16,618 nucleotides of DNA from Clostridiales bacterium (GCA_019416395.1 DXXH01000059.1:1-16618), one strand, 5' to 3'; positions 1-11,121 are shown, counted from the first letter of the stretch. Notes: generated by a model not told the origin, from the letters alone. Numbers and translations are program-made.

Positions 1-2
1 AC

Positions 3-2099
3 TTATTCAGACTTTTTGCCCCGCTCAGAGATGATCTTCTCAGAAATGTTCTTGGGCACCTCAGCGTAGTGAGCAGGCTCCATGGTATACTGGCCACGGC
101 CCTGAGTCTTGGAACGCATATCGGTAGCATAACCAAACATTTCAGACAGGGGCACCTCGGCGTTGACCTGCTGGGCGCCAGGAATAGCGTCCATGCCCAG
201 GATCATGCCGCGGCGGGAGTTCAGGTCGCCGATAACGTCGCCCATGTACTCCTCGGGAGTGATAACAGTCACCTTCATGATAGGCTCCATCAGCACAGGA
301 TCTGCCTTGCGCATAGCCTCTTTGAAGGCCATAGAACCAGCGATCTTAAATGCCATTTCAGAGGAGTCAACTTCATGATAAGAACCATCGTACAAGGTAA
401 CTTTTACGTCAACAACATTGTAGCCCGCCAAGACACCGGACAGCATAGCGCCCTGGATACCTTGATCAACAGCGGGGATATATTCCTTGGGAATAGCGCC
501 GCCAACAACAGCGTTGACAAACTCGTAACCCTTGCCAGGATTGGGCTCAACACGGATCTTAACGTGACCGTACTGACCTTTACCACCGGACTGACGGGCA
601 TACTTGGTATCCACGTCTGCATTCTTCCGAATGGTTTCCTTATAGGCAACCTGGGGCTTACCAACGTTGGCTTCCACCTTGAACTCGCGCATCAGACGGT
701 CCACAATGATTTCCAAGTGGAGCTCGCCCATGCCGGCGATGATGGTCTGGCCCGTTTCCTCGTCGGTATAAGCCTTGAAGGTGGGGTCTTCTTCTGCCAG
801 CTTGGCAAGAGCGATACCCATCTTCTCCTGGCCTGCCTTGGTCTTGGGCTCAATAGCCACACGGATAACAGGATCCGGAAACTCCATGGATTCCAGGATA
901 ATGGGGTGCTTTTCGTCGCACAGTGTATCACCAGTAGTGGTGTTCTTCAAACCCACAGCAGCGGCAATATCACCAGCGTAAACACGGTCAATATCCTTCC
1001 GGTCGTTCGCGTGCATCTGCACAATACGGCCCAAACGCTCGTTGTTGTCCTTCACAGAGTTGTACACCGTGGCGCCGGCCTCGATGGTACCGGAATACAC
1101 ACGGAAGAAGCACAACTTACCCACAAAGGGGTCCGTGGCGATCTTGAACGCCAGAGCGGAAAAAGGCTCTTCGTCGGAAGAATGACGCACCTCTTCCTCA
1201 CCAGTCTCGGGGTTGGTACCCTTGATGGGGGGAACGTCGGTGGGAGCGGGCATATAATCCACGATAGCGTCCAGAAGCTTCTGCACGCCCTTGTTTTTAT
1301 AAGAAGTACCGCAGCACACGGGAACCATGTGGTTGGCGATGGTGGACTTGCGAATGCAGTCCTTAATCTCATGAATGGTCAGTTCCTCACCGGAGAGGTA
1401 CTTGTCCATCAGATTATCGTCCAACTCGGCGATGTGTTCGATCATCTCAGTGTGATACTTCTCGGCCAGTTCCTTCATATCCTCGGGGATCTCTTCGCAG
1501 CGGATATCTTTGCCCAAGTCATCATAATAGACATAGGCTTTCATTTCCACCAGGTCCACGATACCCTTGAAGGTGTCCTCACTGCCAATGGGCAGCTGGA
1601 TCGGAACTGCATTACACTTGAGACGGTCCTTCATCATCTGAACAACGCGATAGAAATCGGCGCCCATGATGTCCATCTTATTCACATAAGCCATACGGGG
1701 AACCTTATATTCCTCCGCCTGACGCCACACAGTCTCAGACTGGGGCTCCACGCCGCCTTTGGCGCAGAACACAGTCACGGAGCCGTCCAACACGCGCAGA
1801 GAGCGCTCCACTTCCACGGTGAAGTCCACGTGTCCGGGAGTGTCAATGATGTTGATACGGTTCAACTTGCCGTTGTGATCGGGCCAGAAGCATGTGGTAG
1901 CGGCAGAAGTGATGGTGATACCGCGCTCCTGCTCCTGAACCATCCAGTCCATGGTGGCAGCGCCTTCATGCACTTCGCCGATCTTGTAGTTAACGCCTGT
2001 ATAATACAGGATACGCTCTGTAGTAGTGGTTTTACCGGCATCGATGTGAGCCATGATACCGATGTTTCTGGTTAATTCGAGTGGTACCTGCCTGGCCAT
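3..2099 (-). CDS. fusA: Elongation factor G
   Basis: This is translational GTPase EF-G, which drives ribosome translocation and, with RRF, recycles ribosomes in the cytoplasm. The 698-residue product has the family's usual length. The GTPase motifs are in order: AHIDAGKT (about 17-24), RGITIT (59-64), DTPGH (86-90), NKMD (140-143) and a G5 region GTSYKNKG near 265. The downstream EF-G domains follow without a break, including the domain IV segment RQSGGKGQYGHV. The ATG is preceded by AAGGAGG with a 6-nt spacer. It lies 21 bp after rpsG, so it is the third gene of an rpsL-rpsG-fusA (str) operon, probably expressed from the promoter upstream of rpsL. The sequence matches housekeeping EF-G and not a Tet-type ribosomal protection protein. 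The window ends 2 bases beyond the TAA stop, so the next gene is not visible. Confidence 0.98.
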   Translation of the reverse strand: MARQVPLELTRNIGIMAHIDAGKTTTTERILYYTGVNYKIGEVHEGAATMDWMVQEQERGITITSAATTCFWPDHNGKLNRINIIDTPGHVDFTVEVERSLRVLDGSVTVFCAKGGVEPQSETVWRQAEEYKVPRMAYVNKMDIMGADFYRVVQMMKDRLKCNAVPIQLPIGSEDTFKGIVDLVEMKAYVYYDDLGKDIRCEEIPEDMKELAEKYHTEMIEHIAELDDNLMDKYLSGEELTIHEIKDCIRKSTIANHMVPVCCGTSYKNKGVQKLLDAIVDYMPAPTDVPPIKGTNPETGEEEVRHSSDEEPFSALAFKIATDPFVGKLCFFRVYSGTIEAGATVYNSVKDNNERLGRIVQMHANDRKDIDRVYAGDIAAAVGLKNTTTGDTLCDEKHPIILESMEFPDPVIRVAIEPKTKAGQEKMGIALAKLAEEDPTFKAYTDEETGQTIIAGMGELHLEIIVDRLMREFKVEANVGKPQVAYKETIRKNADVDTKYARQSGGKGQYGHVKIRVEPNPGKGYEFVNAVVGGAIPKEYIPAVDQGIQGAMLSGVLAGYNVVDVKVTLYDGSYHEVDSSEMAFKIAGSMAFKEAMRKADPVLMEPIMKVTVITPEEYMGDVIGDLNSRRGMILGMDAIPGAQQVNAEVPLSEMFGYATDMRSKTQGRGQYTMEPAHYAEVPKNISEKIISERGKKSE

Positions 2100-2120
2100 A
2101 AAATCCTCCTTAACAATACC

Positions 2121-2591
2121 TTACCATCTGTAATGTGCGAAGGCTCTGTTCGCCTCGGCCATCTTGTGTGTATCTTCACGCTTCTTCGCGGCGCCACCAG
2201 CGCCGTTGACAGCGTCGAGGATCTCGCCGGCCAGTCTTTCCTTCATGGTACGCTCGGAACGGTTTCTGGAATAAGAAGTGAGCCAGCGCAGGCCCAGAGT
2301 CTGCCGCCGCTCGGGACGGACTTCCATGGGCACCTGATAGGTGGAGCCGCCTACACGGCGTGCCTTAACCTCCAGGCTGGGCATCACATTTTCCATAGCC
2401 TGCTCGAACACCTCCAAGGGCTCCTTGCCGGTCTTCTCCTGCACGATTTCAAACGCACCGTACACGATCTTCTGAGCAACGCCCTTCTTGCCGTCCAGCA
2501 TCACGCTGTTGATCAGACGGGTGACGAGCTTGGAATTATACATAGGATCGGGCAAAACGTCACGCTTTGCCACATTGCCTCTTCTTGGCAT
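2121..2591 (-). CDS. rpsG: 30S ribosomal protein S7
   Basis: S7 is a primary 16S rRNA binder that nucleates assembly of the 30S head. The 156-residue product matches the Bacillus length. It begins MPRRGNVAKRDVLPDP and contains VGGSTYQVPMEV and RWLTSYSR, typical of S7. The reading frame stays open upstream to 2726, but the ATG at 2591 is chosen because it starts the conserved N-terminus and has AAGGAGG 8 nt upstream. It sits between rpsL (176 bp upstream) and fusA (21 bp downstream). In E. coli, S7 represses translation of its operon by binding the rpsL-rpsG intercistronic RNA. The long spacer here leaves room for such a site, but that is inference. Confidence 0.98.
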   Translation of the reverse strand: MPRRGNVAKRDVLPDPMYNSKLVTRLINSVMLDGKKGVAQKIVYGAFEIVQEKTGKEPLEVFEQAMENVMPSLEVKARRVGGSTYQVPMEVRPERRQTLGLRWLTSYSRNRSERTMKERLAGEILDAVNGAGGAAKKREDTHKMAEANRAFAHYRW

Positions 2592-2767
2592 GATCTTCCC
2601 TCCTTCATAAAATGATATCATCGGTACTCGAAAGCACAAAACTCCCGCTGGCCAATTTGGGCAAATTACGGTCCCATGGGGAACAAGGTAATATGCCAAC
2701 AATACCGCGCGACCGCGGTCAGCCATACGAATTCTGCGATTGAGCGAATGGAAATAAGCGGTTAAGC
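2592..2767 (-). promoter_or_regulatory. Long rpsL-rpsG intercistronic spacer with hairpin
   Basis: These 176 non-coding bases separate rpsL and rpsG, much longer than the other gaps in the operon. A perfect 6-bp stem, ACCGCG/CGCGGT with a 4-nt loop, lies at 2704-2719 and overlaps a 10-bp palindrome at 2711-2720. Smaller dyads follow: AATTTG/CAAATT, CCCATGGG and ATGATATCAT. The minus strand after the main hairpin reads ATTGTTGG, so it is at best a weak terminator. I found no credible sigma-A promoter. A role as an S7 autoregulatory site or processing site is inferred by analogy with the E. coli str operon. Confidence 0.35.
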
Positions 2768-3193
2768 TTACTTCTTAGCACCGGCCTTCGGCCGCTTGGC
2801 GCCGTACTTGGAACGGCCCTGCATACGCTTGGCAACGCCCTGAGCATCCAGAGTGCCGCGAATGATGTGATACCGCACGCCGGGCAGGTCACGCACACGG
2901 CCGCCACGGATCATCACCACGCTGTGCTCCTGCAGGTTGTGTCCCACGCCGGGGATATAGGCCGTGACTTCGATCCCGTTGGACAGCCGGACTCTGGCGA
3001 TTTTCCGCAGAGCAGAGTTAGGCTTCTTGGGGGTCTGGGTCTTTACGGTCGTGCACACACCGCGCTTCTGGGGGGAATCCTGGTCAATGGCGGTTCTCTT
3101 CTTGGAGTTCCAGCCCTTGAGCAGGGCAGGCGCTTTGCTCTTCTTTTCCGCAACGGAACGGCCGTTGTGGATCAGCTGATTAAAGGTTGGCAT
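2768..3193 (-). CDS. rpsL: 30S ribosomal protein S12 with Arg101 at the streptomycin-resistance position
   Basis: S12 lies at the decoding centre and controls tRNA selection accuracy. The 141-residue product starts MPTFNQLIHNGR and has the hallmarks KRGVCTTVKTQTPKKPNSAL and GHNLQEHSV, ending in a basic KRPKAGAKK tail. The frame is open up to 3238, but the ATG at 3193 begins the conserved sequence and has AAGGAGG with a 6-nt spacer. Lys56, equivalent to E. coli Lys43 (Met counted), is conserved. Residue 101, equivalent to E. coli Lys88, is Arg (codon CGT at 2891-2893) in the motif GRVRDLPGVRYH. Asp102, equivalent to the methylthiolated Asp89, is kept. It is the first gene of the str operon, behind its own promoter and a structured leader. 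Confidence 0.98.
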   Translation of the reverse strand: MPTFNQLIHNGRSVAEKKSKAPALLKGWNSKKRTAIDQDSPQKRGVCTTVKTQTPKKPNSALRKIARVRLSNGIEVTAYIPGVGHNLQEHSVVMIRGGRVRDLPGVRYHIIRGTLDAQGVAKRMQGRSKYGAKRPKAGAKK

Positions 3194-3377
3194 ATTGCAC
3201 CTCCTTACAAAATTTTTTCTGTGCCGTTTTCCCGGCACTGATTCCGGCGATCTTCCGAAAACAGGAAGCGCCCCGGCAATTTTGCCGGAGCGCGGTTTCC
3301 CATTTTTACTAGAAATCTTGCCTGTTCTCCCAGTTTGTTTGGAAGAAACGGGCAGAATCTACCCGAAAACCGCTCAG
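3194..3377 (-). promoter_or_regulatory. Structured 5' leader of rpsL
   Basis: The predicted transcript has about 184 nt before the rpsL ATG. The visible pairings on the minus strand are: a long-range 9-bp helix, GCGGTTTTC (3365-3373) with GGAAACCGC (3292-3300), one G-U; inside it a hairpin at about 3349-3364 (CGGGTA/TGCCCG); a GC-rich hairpin at 3268-3293; a small CTTCC/GGAAG hairpin at 3252-3268 that shares a base with it; and GTGCCG/CGGCAC at 3221-3238, just ahead of the ribosome binding site. I do not recognise it as one of the known r-protein leaders (L10, L13, L19, L20, L21, S4, S15, S6:S18). Regulation by S12 or S7, or by attenuation, is inference. Confidence 0.5.
3258..3293 (-). terminator. 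Possible attenuator hairpin in the rpsL leader
   Basis: On the minus strand GCGCTCCGGCAA (3282-3293) pairs with TTGCCGGGGCGC (3268-3279) through up to 12 bp with one G-U, in practice about 10 bp with a small A-rich loop. The RNA then runs TTCCTGTTTT, only moderately U-rich. It lies inside the leader, downstream of the rpsL promoter, so if active it would be an attenuator and not an end-of-operon terminator. It could equally be a purely structural stem. Confidence 0.35.
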
Positions 3378-3404
3378 TTTCTTATTATAGCACTTGGTTT
3401 TCGG
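3363..3404. repeat. 9-bp inverted repeat flanking the rpsL -10 box
   Basis: CCGAAAACC at 3363-3371 is an exact reverse complement of GGTTTTCGG at 3396-3404. The arm centres are 33 bp apart, about three helical turns, and the -10 box lies between them. One arm is in the promoter spacer and is not transcribed, so it can act only at the DNA level. Possibly an operator, possibly chance. Confidence 0.5.
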
Positions 3405-3413
3405 ATTTGTCAA
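3377..3413 (-). promoter_or_regulatory. Strong sigma-A promoter of the str operon
   Basis: On the minus strand a perfect TTGACA (-35, 3408-3413) is followed after 18 bp by a perfect TATAAT (-10, 3384-3389). The -10 is extended by an upstream TGC. The predicted start is near 3377-3378. It lies in the spacer after rpoC, where I see no convincing terminator, so rpsL-rpsG-fusA can be transcribed independently while also receiving read-through from rpoBC. Confidence 0.9.
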
Positions 3414-3457
3414 GGGATTTCCCTCTATTTCGGGATTTTCACCTTGCTTGCAACAGC

Positions 3458-7144
<3,687 letters not shown>

Positions 7145-7162
7145 AACTGTGTTTCTCCCTTC

Positions 7163-10100
7163 TTATAGCAAATCGTCGTCGTCACCGCTGTCAAAGTCAA
7201 AGTCATCGTTGGTGTAGCTGTCTTCCTCTTCCAGCAGCGGATCCCCATCAGCGTCTTCCACGGAATAGCCGTCCAGATCGTCAGCCACATTCTGTTCGTC
7301 AAACACGCCGTCCTCATGGCGGAAGCCCATATCATCATCGTCGTCAAAGTTCTGTTTCAGGTCGATTTCCTGATTGTCCTTATCCAACACCTTCACGTCC
7401 AGACCCAAGGACTGCAGTTCCTTGATCAGCACCTTGAAGGACTCGGGGATACCGGGCTTGGGAATATTCTGGCCCTTGACAATGGCCTCATAGGTCTTCA
7501 CACGGCCCACCACGTCGTCGGACTTGACCGTGAGGATTTCCTGCAAGGTGTACGCCGCGCCGTAAGCTTCCAGGGCCCAAACTTCCATTTCGCCGAAACG
7601 CTGGCCGCCAAACTGAGCCTTGCCGCCCAAAGGCTGCTGAGTAACCAAGGAGTAGGGACCAGTGGACCGGGCATGAATCTTATCGTCAACCAGATGGTGC
7701 AACTTCAAGTAGTACATATAGCCCACGGTAACCGGGTTGTCAAAATACTCGCCGGTACGGCCGTCGCGCAACCAGAACTTACCGTCCTCGTTGAGTCCTG
7801 CCATACGGAAGCACTCCCGGATATCCGCTTCGTGAGCGCCGTCGAACACGGGCGTCATGATCTTCCAACCCAGGGACTTGGCTGCCATGCCCAAATGGAC
7901 TTCCAGCACCTGTCCGATATTCATACGGGAAGGCACGCCCAGGGGGTTCAGCACAATGTCCAAGGGAGTGCCATCAGGCAGGAAGGGCATCTCCTCTTCC
8001 GGCAGAATCCGGGACACAACACCCTTGTTACCGTGACGGCCAGCCATCTTGTCGCCCACAGAAATCTTACGCTTCTGGGCGATATAGCAGCGAACCACCT
8101 TATTCACGCCGGGAGAAAGCTCGTCGTGGCTGTTCTCTCTGGTGAACACCTTTACGTCCACCACCACGCCATACTCGCCGTGGGGCACCTTCAGAGAAGT
8201 GTCACGGACTTCCCGGGCCTTCTCGCCAAAGATAGCCCGGAGCAGACGCTCTTCCGCGGTGAGATCTGTCTCGCCCTTGGGGGTAACTTTACCCACAAGA
8301 ATATCACCGGCACGGACATCGGCGCCCACGCGGATAATGCCCCGGTCGTCCAAATCCTTCAGAAGCTCTTCGTTCACATTGGGGATATCCCGGGTGATTT
8401 CCTCAGGCCCCAGCTTGGTGTCACGGGCTTCGATCTCATATTCCTCGATGTGAATGGAAGTGTACACATCGTTGCGCACAATCTTTTCGTTTAGAAGAAC
8501 GGCATCCTCGTAGTTGTAACCTTCCCAGGTCATAAAGCCGATCAGGGCGTTCTTACCCAGGCTGATTTCGCCGTTTTTAATGGCGGGACCATCGGCGATA
8601 ACATCGCCTTCTTCCACACGTTCCCCAACGGAAACCACCGGCACTTGGTTGATGCAGGTGCTCTGGTTGGAGCGCATGAATTTGATGATCTGGTAGTCGT
8701 CAATGTCGCCGTTATCCGCGGTAACACGCACCAAATTGGCGCTGACAGACTTTACCACGCCGGCCCGCTTGGCCAGCACGCACACGCCGGAGTCCACACC
8801 GGCCTTATATTCCATACCAGTACCCACAATGGGGCTTTCCGTACGCAGCAGCGGCACAGCCTGCTTCTGCATGTTGGAACCCATCAGAGCCCGGTTGGCG
8901 TCGTCGTTTTCCAGGAAGGGAATCATGGCTGTAGCCACGGATACCACCATACGGGGACTGATATCCATATAATCGGCACGGGAAGCGGGAACTTCCACGA
9001 ACTCGTCGCGGTGACGTCCAACCACTTTGCTGTGGATAAAATGGCCTTCCTCGTCCAAAGGCTCGTTGGCCTGGGCCACAATGAATTCGTCTTCCATGTC
9101 GGCGGTCATGTAGACCACTTCCTTAGTGACACGGCCCGTTTCCTTATCCACCTTCCGGTAAGGGGCCTCAATAAAGCCGTACTCGTTGATCCGGGCAAAG
9201 GTGGCCAAGTAGGAGATCAAACCGATGTTGGGACCTTCAGGAGTCTCAATGGGGCACATACGGCCATAATGGGTGTAGTGCACGTCACGAACCTCGAAAC
9301 TGGCCCGGTCACGGGACAAACCGCCAGGACCCAGGGCGGAAAGACGCCGCTTATGAGTCAACTCGGACAGGGGGTTGGTCTGATCCATGAACTGGGACAA
9401 GGGCGAAGAGCCAAAGAACTCTTTGATGGCCGCCACAACAGGACGGATATTGATCAAACTGTGGGGAGTCAGAGTTTCCAGATCCTGCGCCTGCAAAGTC
9501 ATACGCTCCCGGATCACGCGCTCCAAACGGGAGAAGCCAATCCGGAATTGGTTTTGCAGCAGCTCGCCCACGGAACGGATACGCCGGTTGCCCAAGTGGT
9601 CGATGTCGTCGGTGACGCCAAGGCCTACAGCCAGGCAGTTCATATAGTTGATGGAAGCGAAAATATCGTCCACCGTGATGTGGTTGGGGATCAGATCGGC
9701 ATGGCGGGCCCGCAGAGCTTCTTTCAGCTCGTCCTCGCTCTGGACGGAATCCAGAATCTCGGAAAGCACACGGTAACACACACGCTCATTGATCCCGCAC
9801 TCGGCTTTGGCGTCGAAGTTCACATACTTCTGGATATCCACCATGCCGTTGGAGAGGATCTTCACTTCTTTGTCGTTCAAAGTGACTACCGCTACCATAA
9901 CGCCGGCATCGTCCATGGCGTCGGCAAGCTCTTTGGTAACAGTCTCGCCAGCGTCCGCCATCAGTTCGCCGGTAGAGGGGTTGGCCACAGGCTGAGCCAG
10001 GACCTGTCCTACCAGACGGCCTTCCAGACGCAGCTTCTTATTGTACTTGTAACGGCCCACACGGGACAGATCATACCGGCGGGGGTCAAAGAACAGACCG

Positions 10101-10870
10101 TTGATATGTGCCTGGGCACTCTCAATGGTGGGGGGCTCGCTGGGACGCAGTTTGCGGTAAATCTCAAACAGCGCCTCTTCCATGGTTTTACAGGTATCTT
10201 TCTCGATGGTGGCGCGCATCCTATCGTCATCGCCAAAGAAATCCAGAATCTCCTGGTCGGTGCCCAGCCCCAGGCAGCGGATAAACACCGTGATGGGGAT
10301 CTTCCGGTTCTTGTCGATACGCACATAGAACACATCGTTTACGTCGTTTTCATATTCCAACCAAGCGCCCCGGTTGGGAATGATGGTGGAACTAAACAGC
10401 TCTTTGCCGGAGCGGTCATAGTCCATCTTAAAATACACGCCGGGCGAACGTACCAACTGGGAAACGATCACTCGTTCGGCGCCGTTGATGACAAATGTCC
10501 CGCTGGGAGTCATCAGGGGGAAATCTCCCATGAACACTTCCGACTCCTTGATTTCGCCAGTCTCCTTGTTGAGCAGGCGCGCGGTCACCCGCAGAGCAGC
10601 CGCGTAAGTGGCATCTCGCTCCTTGCATTCGGACACGCTGTAATTGGGCTTGTCGTCAAGCTTGTAATCCACAAAATCGAGCACAAGGTTATTGTTGAAG
10701 TCCGTAATGCCTGAGACGTCATAGAAAACCTCTTTCAACCCCTCCTTCAGGAACCACTCGTACGAGTTTTTCTGAATCTCAATGAGGTTTGGCATCTTCA
10801 AGACTTCCTCGATCTTGCCAAAGCTCATTCGAGTATTCTTGCCCAATTGAACCGGTTTCACATTCACCAT
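7163..10870 (-). CDS. rpoB: DNA-directed RNA polymerase subunit beta
   Basis: This is the second-largest RNA polymerase subunit and the target of rifampicin. The frame is open to 10969, but the conserved N-terminus MVNVKPVQLGKNTRMSF starts at the ATG ending at 10870, with GGAG about 12 nt upstream, giving 1235 residues. The rifampicin region (about 485-525) reads GSSPLSQFMDQTNPLSEL and then THKRRLSALGPGG, so the residues equivalent to E. coli Asp516, His526 and Ser531 are wild type. The active-site motif GDKMAGRHGNKG is near 940. The C-terminus (about 1175-1235) is a 61-residue acidic tail with 28 Asp/Glu. It is followed 18 bp later by rpoC. Upstream lies a consensus promoter and a leader of roughly 200 nt, not rplJL as in many bacteria. 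Confidence 0.98.
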   Translation of the reverse strand: MVNVKPVQLGKNTRMSFGKIEEVLKMPNLIEIQKNSYEWFLKEGLKEVFYDVSGITDFNNNLVLDFVDYKLDDKPNYSVSECKERDATYAAALRVTARLLNKETGEIKESEVFMGDFPLMTPSGTFVINGAERVIVSQLVRSPGVYFKMDYDRSGKELFSSTIIPNRGAWLEYENDVNDVFYVRIDKNRKIPITVFIRCLGLGTDQEILDFFGDDDRMRATIEKDTCKTMEEALFEIYRKLRPSEPPTIESAQAHINGLFFDPRRYDLSRVGRYKYNKKLRLEGRLVGQVLAQPVANPSTGELMADAGETVTKELADAMDDAGVMVAVVTLNDKEVKILSNGMVDIQKYVNFDAKAECGINERVCYRVLSEILDSVQSEDELKEALRARHADLIPNHITVDDIFASINYMNCLAVGLGVTDDIDHLGNRRIRSVGELLQNQFRIGFSRLERVIRERMTLQAQDLETLTPHSLINIRPVVAAIKEFFGSSPLSQFMDQTNPLSELTHKRRLSALGPGGLSRDRASFEVRDVHYTHYGRMCPIETPEGPNIGLISYLATFARINEYGFIEAPYRKVDKETGRVTKEVVYMTADMEDEFIVAQANEPLDEEGHFIHSKVVGRHRDEFVEVPASRADYMDISPRMVVSVATAMIPFLENDDANRALMGSNMQKQAVPLLRTESPIVGTGMEYKAGVDSGVCVLAKRAGVVKSVSANLVRVTADNGDIDDYQIIKFMRSNQSTCINQVPVVSVGERVEEGDVIADGPAIKNGEISLGKNALIGFMTWEGYNYEDAVLLNEKIVRNDVYTSIHIEEYEIEARDTKLGPEEITRDIPNVNEELLKDLDDRGIIRVGADVRAGDILVGKVTPKGETDLTAEERLLRAIFGEKAREVRDTSLKVPHGEYGVVVDVKVFTRENSHDELSPGVNKVVRCYIAQKRKISVGDKMAGRHGNKGVVSRILPEEEMPFLPDGTPLDIVLNPLGVPSRMNIGQVLEVHLGMAAKSLGWKIMTPVFDGAHEADIRECFRMAGLNEDGKFWLRDGRTGEYFDNPVTVGYMYYLKLHHLVDDKIHARSTGPYSLVTQQPLGGKAQFGGQRFGEMEVWALEAYGAAYTLQEILTVKSDDVVGRVKTYEAIVKGQNIPKPGIPESFKVLIKELQSLGLDVKVLDKDNQEIDLKQNFDDDDDMGFRHEDGVFDEQNVADDLDGYSVEDADGDPLLEEEDSYTNDDFDFDSGDDDDLL

Positions 10871-10995
10871 TTGGTTCAGCCACTCCAATCCTTTTAGTTT
10901 TGAATTGCCCGCGGTCCCGCCGTCCCCGGCCGCCGCTCCCAACTTGCTGGGAAAGAGCATTTTCCACAAAAAAACACATTTTTACCATTACGCGC

Positions 10996-11031
10996 TTGAT
11001 TCTTGTGAATCCTTGTGCTATACTTTACAAA
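10996..11031 (+). promoter_or_regulatory. Opposing sigma-A promoter inside the rpoB leader
   Basis: On the plus strand TTGATT (10996-11001) is followed after exactly 17 bp by TATACT (11019-11024), with an upstream TGC giving an extended -10. The predicted start is near 11031. It faces the rpoB promoter, the two start sites being about 36 bp apart, so the two RNAs would share complementary 5' ends. A small dyad, GATTC/GAATC (10998-11011), overlaps the -35. The matches and spacing are good, but activity is not shown. Confidence 0.6.
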
Positions 11032-11066
11032 AATGTATGAGGGATACTCCTACCCATGATGATGCA

Positions 11067-11102
11067 GTATATTAGTATAATGCAACTGCCTAGTTTTGTC
11101 AA
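11067..11102 (-). promoter_or_regulatory. Sigma-A promoter of rpoBC
   Basis: On the minus strand a perfect TTGACA (11097-11102) is followed after exactly 17 bp by TATACT (11074-11079, 5 of 6 to consensus). A second TATACT lies 8 bp downstream (11066-11071) but has no correctly spaced -35. The predicted start near 11067 gives a leader of about 198 nt before the rpoB ATG. Confidence 0.88.
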
Positions 11103-11121
11103 GGGTCTTTTGTAAAGTTTT

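Noticed and set aside
69..2075. Long plus-strand open frame opposite fusA
   Set aside because: It is in codon register with fusA and exists because fusA avoids TTA, CTA and TCA over this span. The translation is low-complexity, rich in His/Leu/Gly, with no recognisable family.
2592..2640. TATCAT in the rpsL-rpsG spacer as an rpsG promoter
   Set aside because: The -10 match is 5 of 6, but no hexamer resembling TTGACA lies 16-19 bp upstream.
2592..2726. N-terminal extension of S7
   Set aside because: The open frame upstream is accidental. S7 homologues start MPRRG, directly after a strong AAGGAGG site.
3194..3238. N-terminal extension of S12
   Set aside because: The upstream ATG would place the strong Shine-Dalgarno inside the gene, and S12 homologues start MPT(F/I)NQL.
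3414..3457. Terminator directly after rpoC
   Set aside because: I looked for a GC hairpin with a T run between the rpoC stop and the str promoter and found only a weak CCC/GGG pairing, so read-through into the rpsL leader is likely.
9300..9420. Rifampicin-resistance mutation in rpoB
   Set aside because: The residues matching E. coli Asp516, His526 and Ser531 are wild type. Differences such as Pro for Gln510 and Thr for Asn518 look like ordinary lineage variation (Thr is also in B. subtilis).
8645..10714. Plus-strand open frames opposite rpoB (also 7316-8494)
   Set aside because: Same codon-register artefact. No family motifs, no ribosome binding logic, and the sense strand is an intact rpoB.
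10871..10969. 33-residue N-terminal extension of RpoB
   Set aside because: The extension (starting MWKMLFPSK) is not RpoB-like, falls in the leader, and the conserved N-terminus begins at the ATG ending at 10870.
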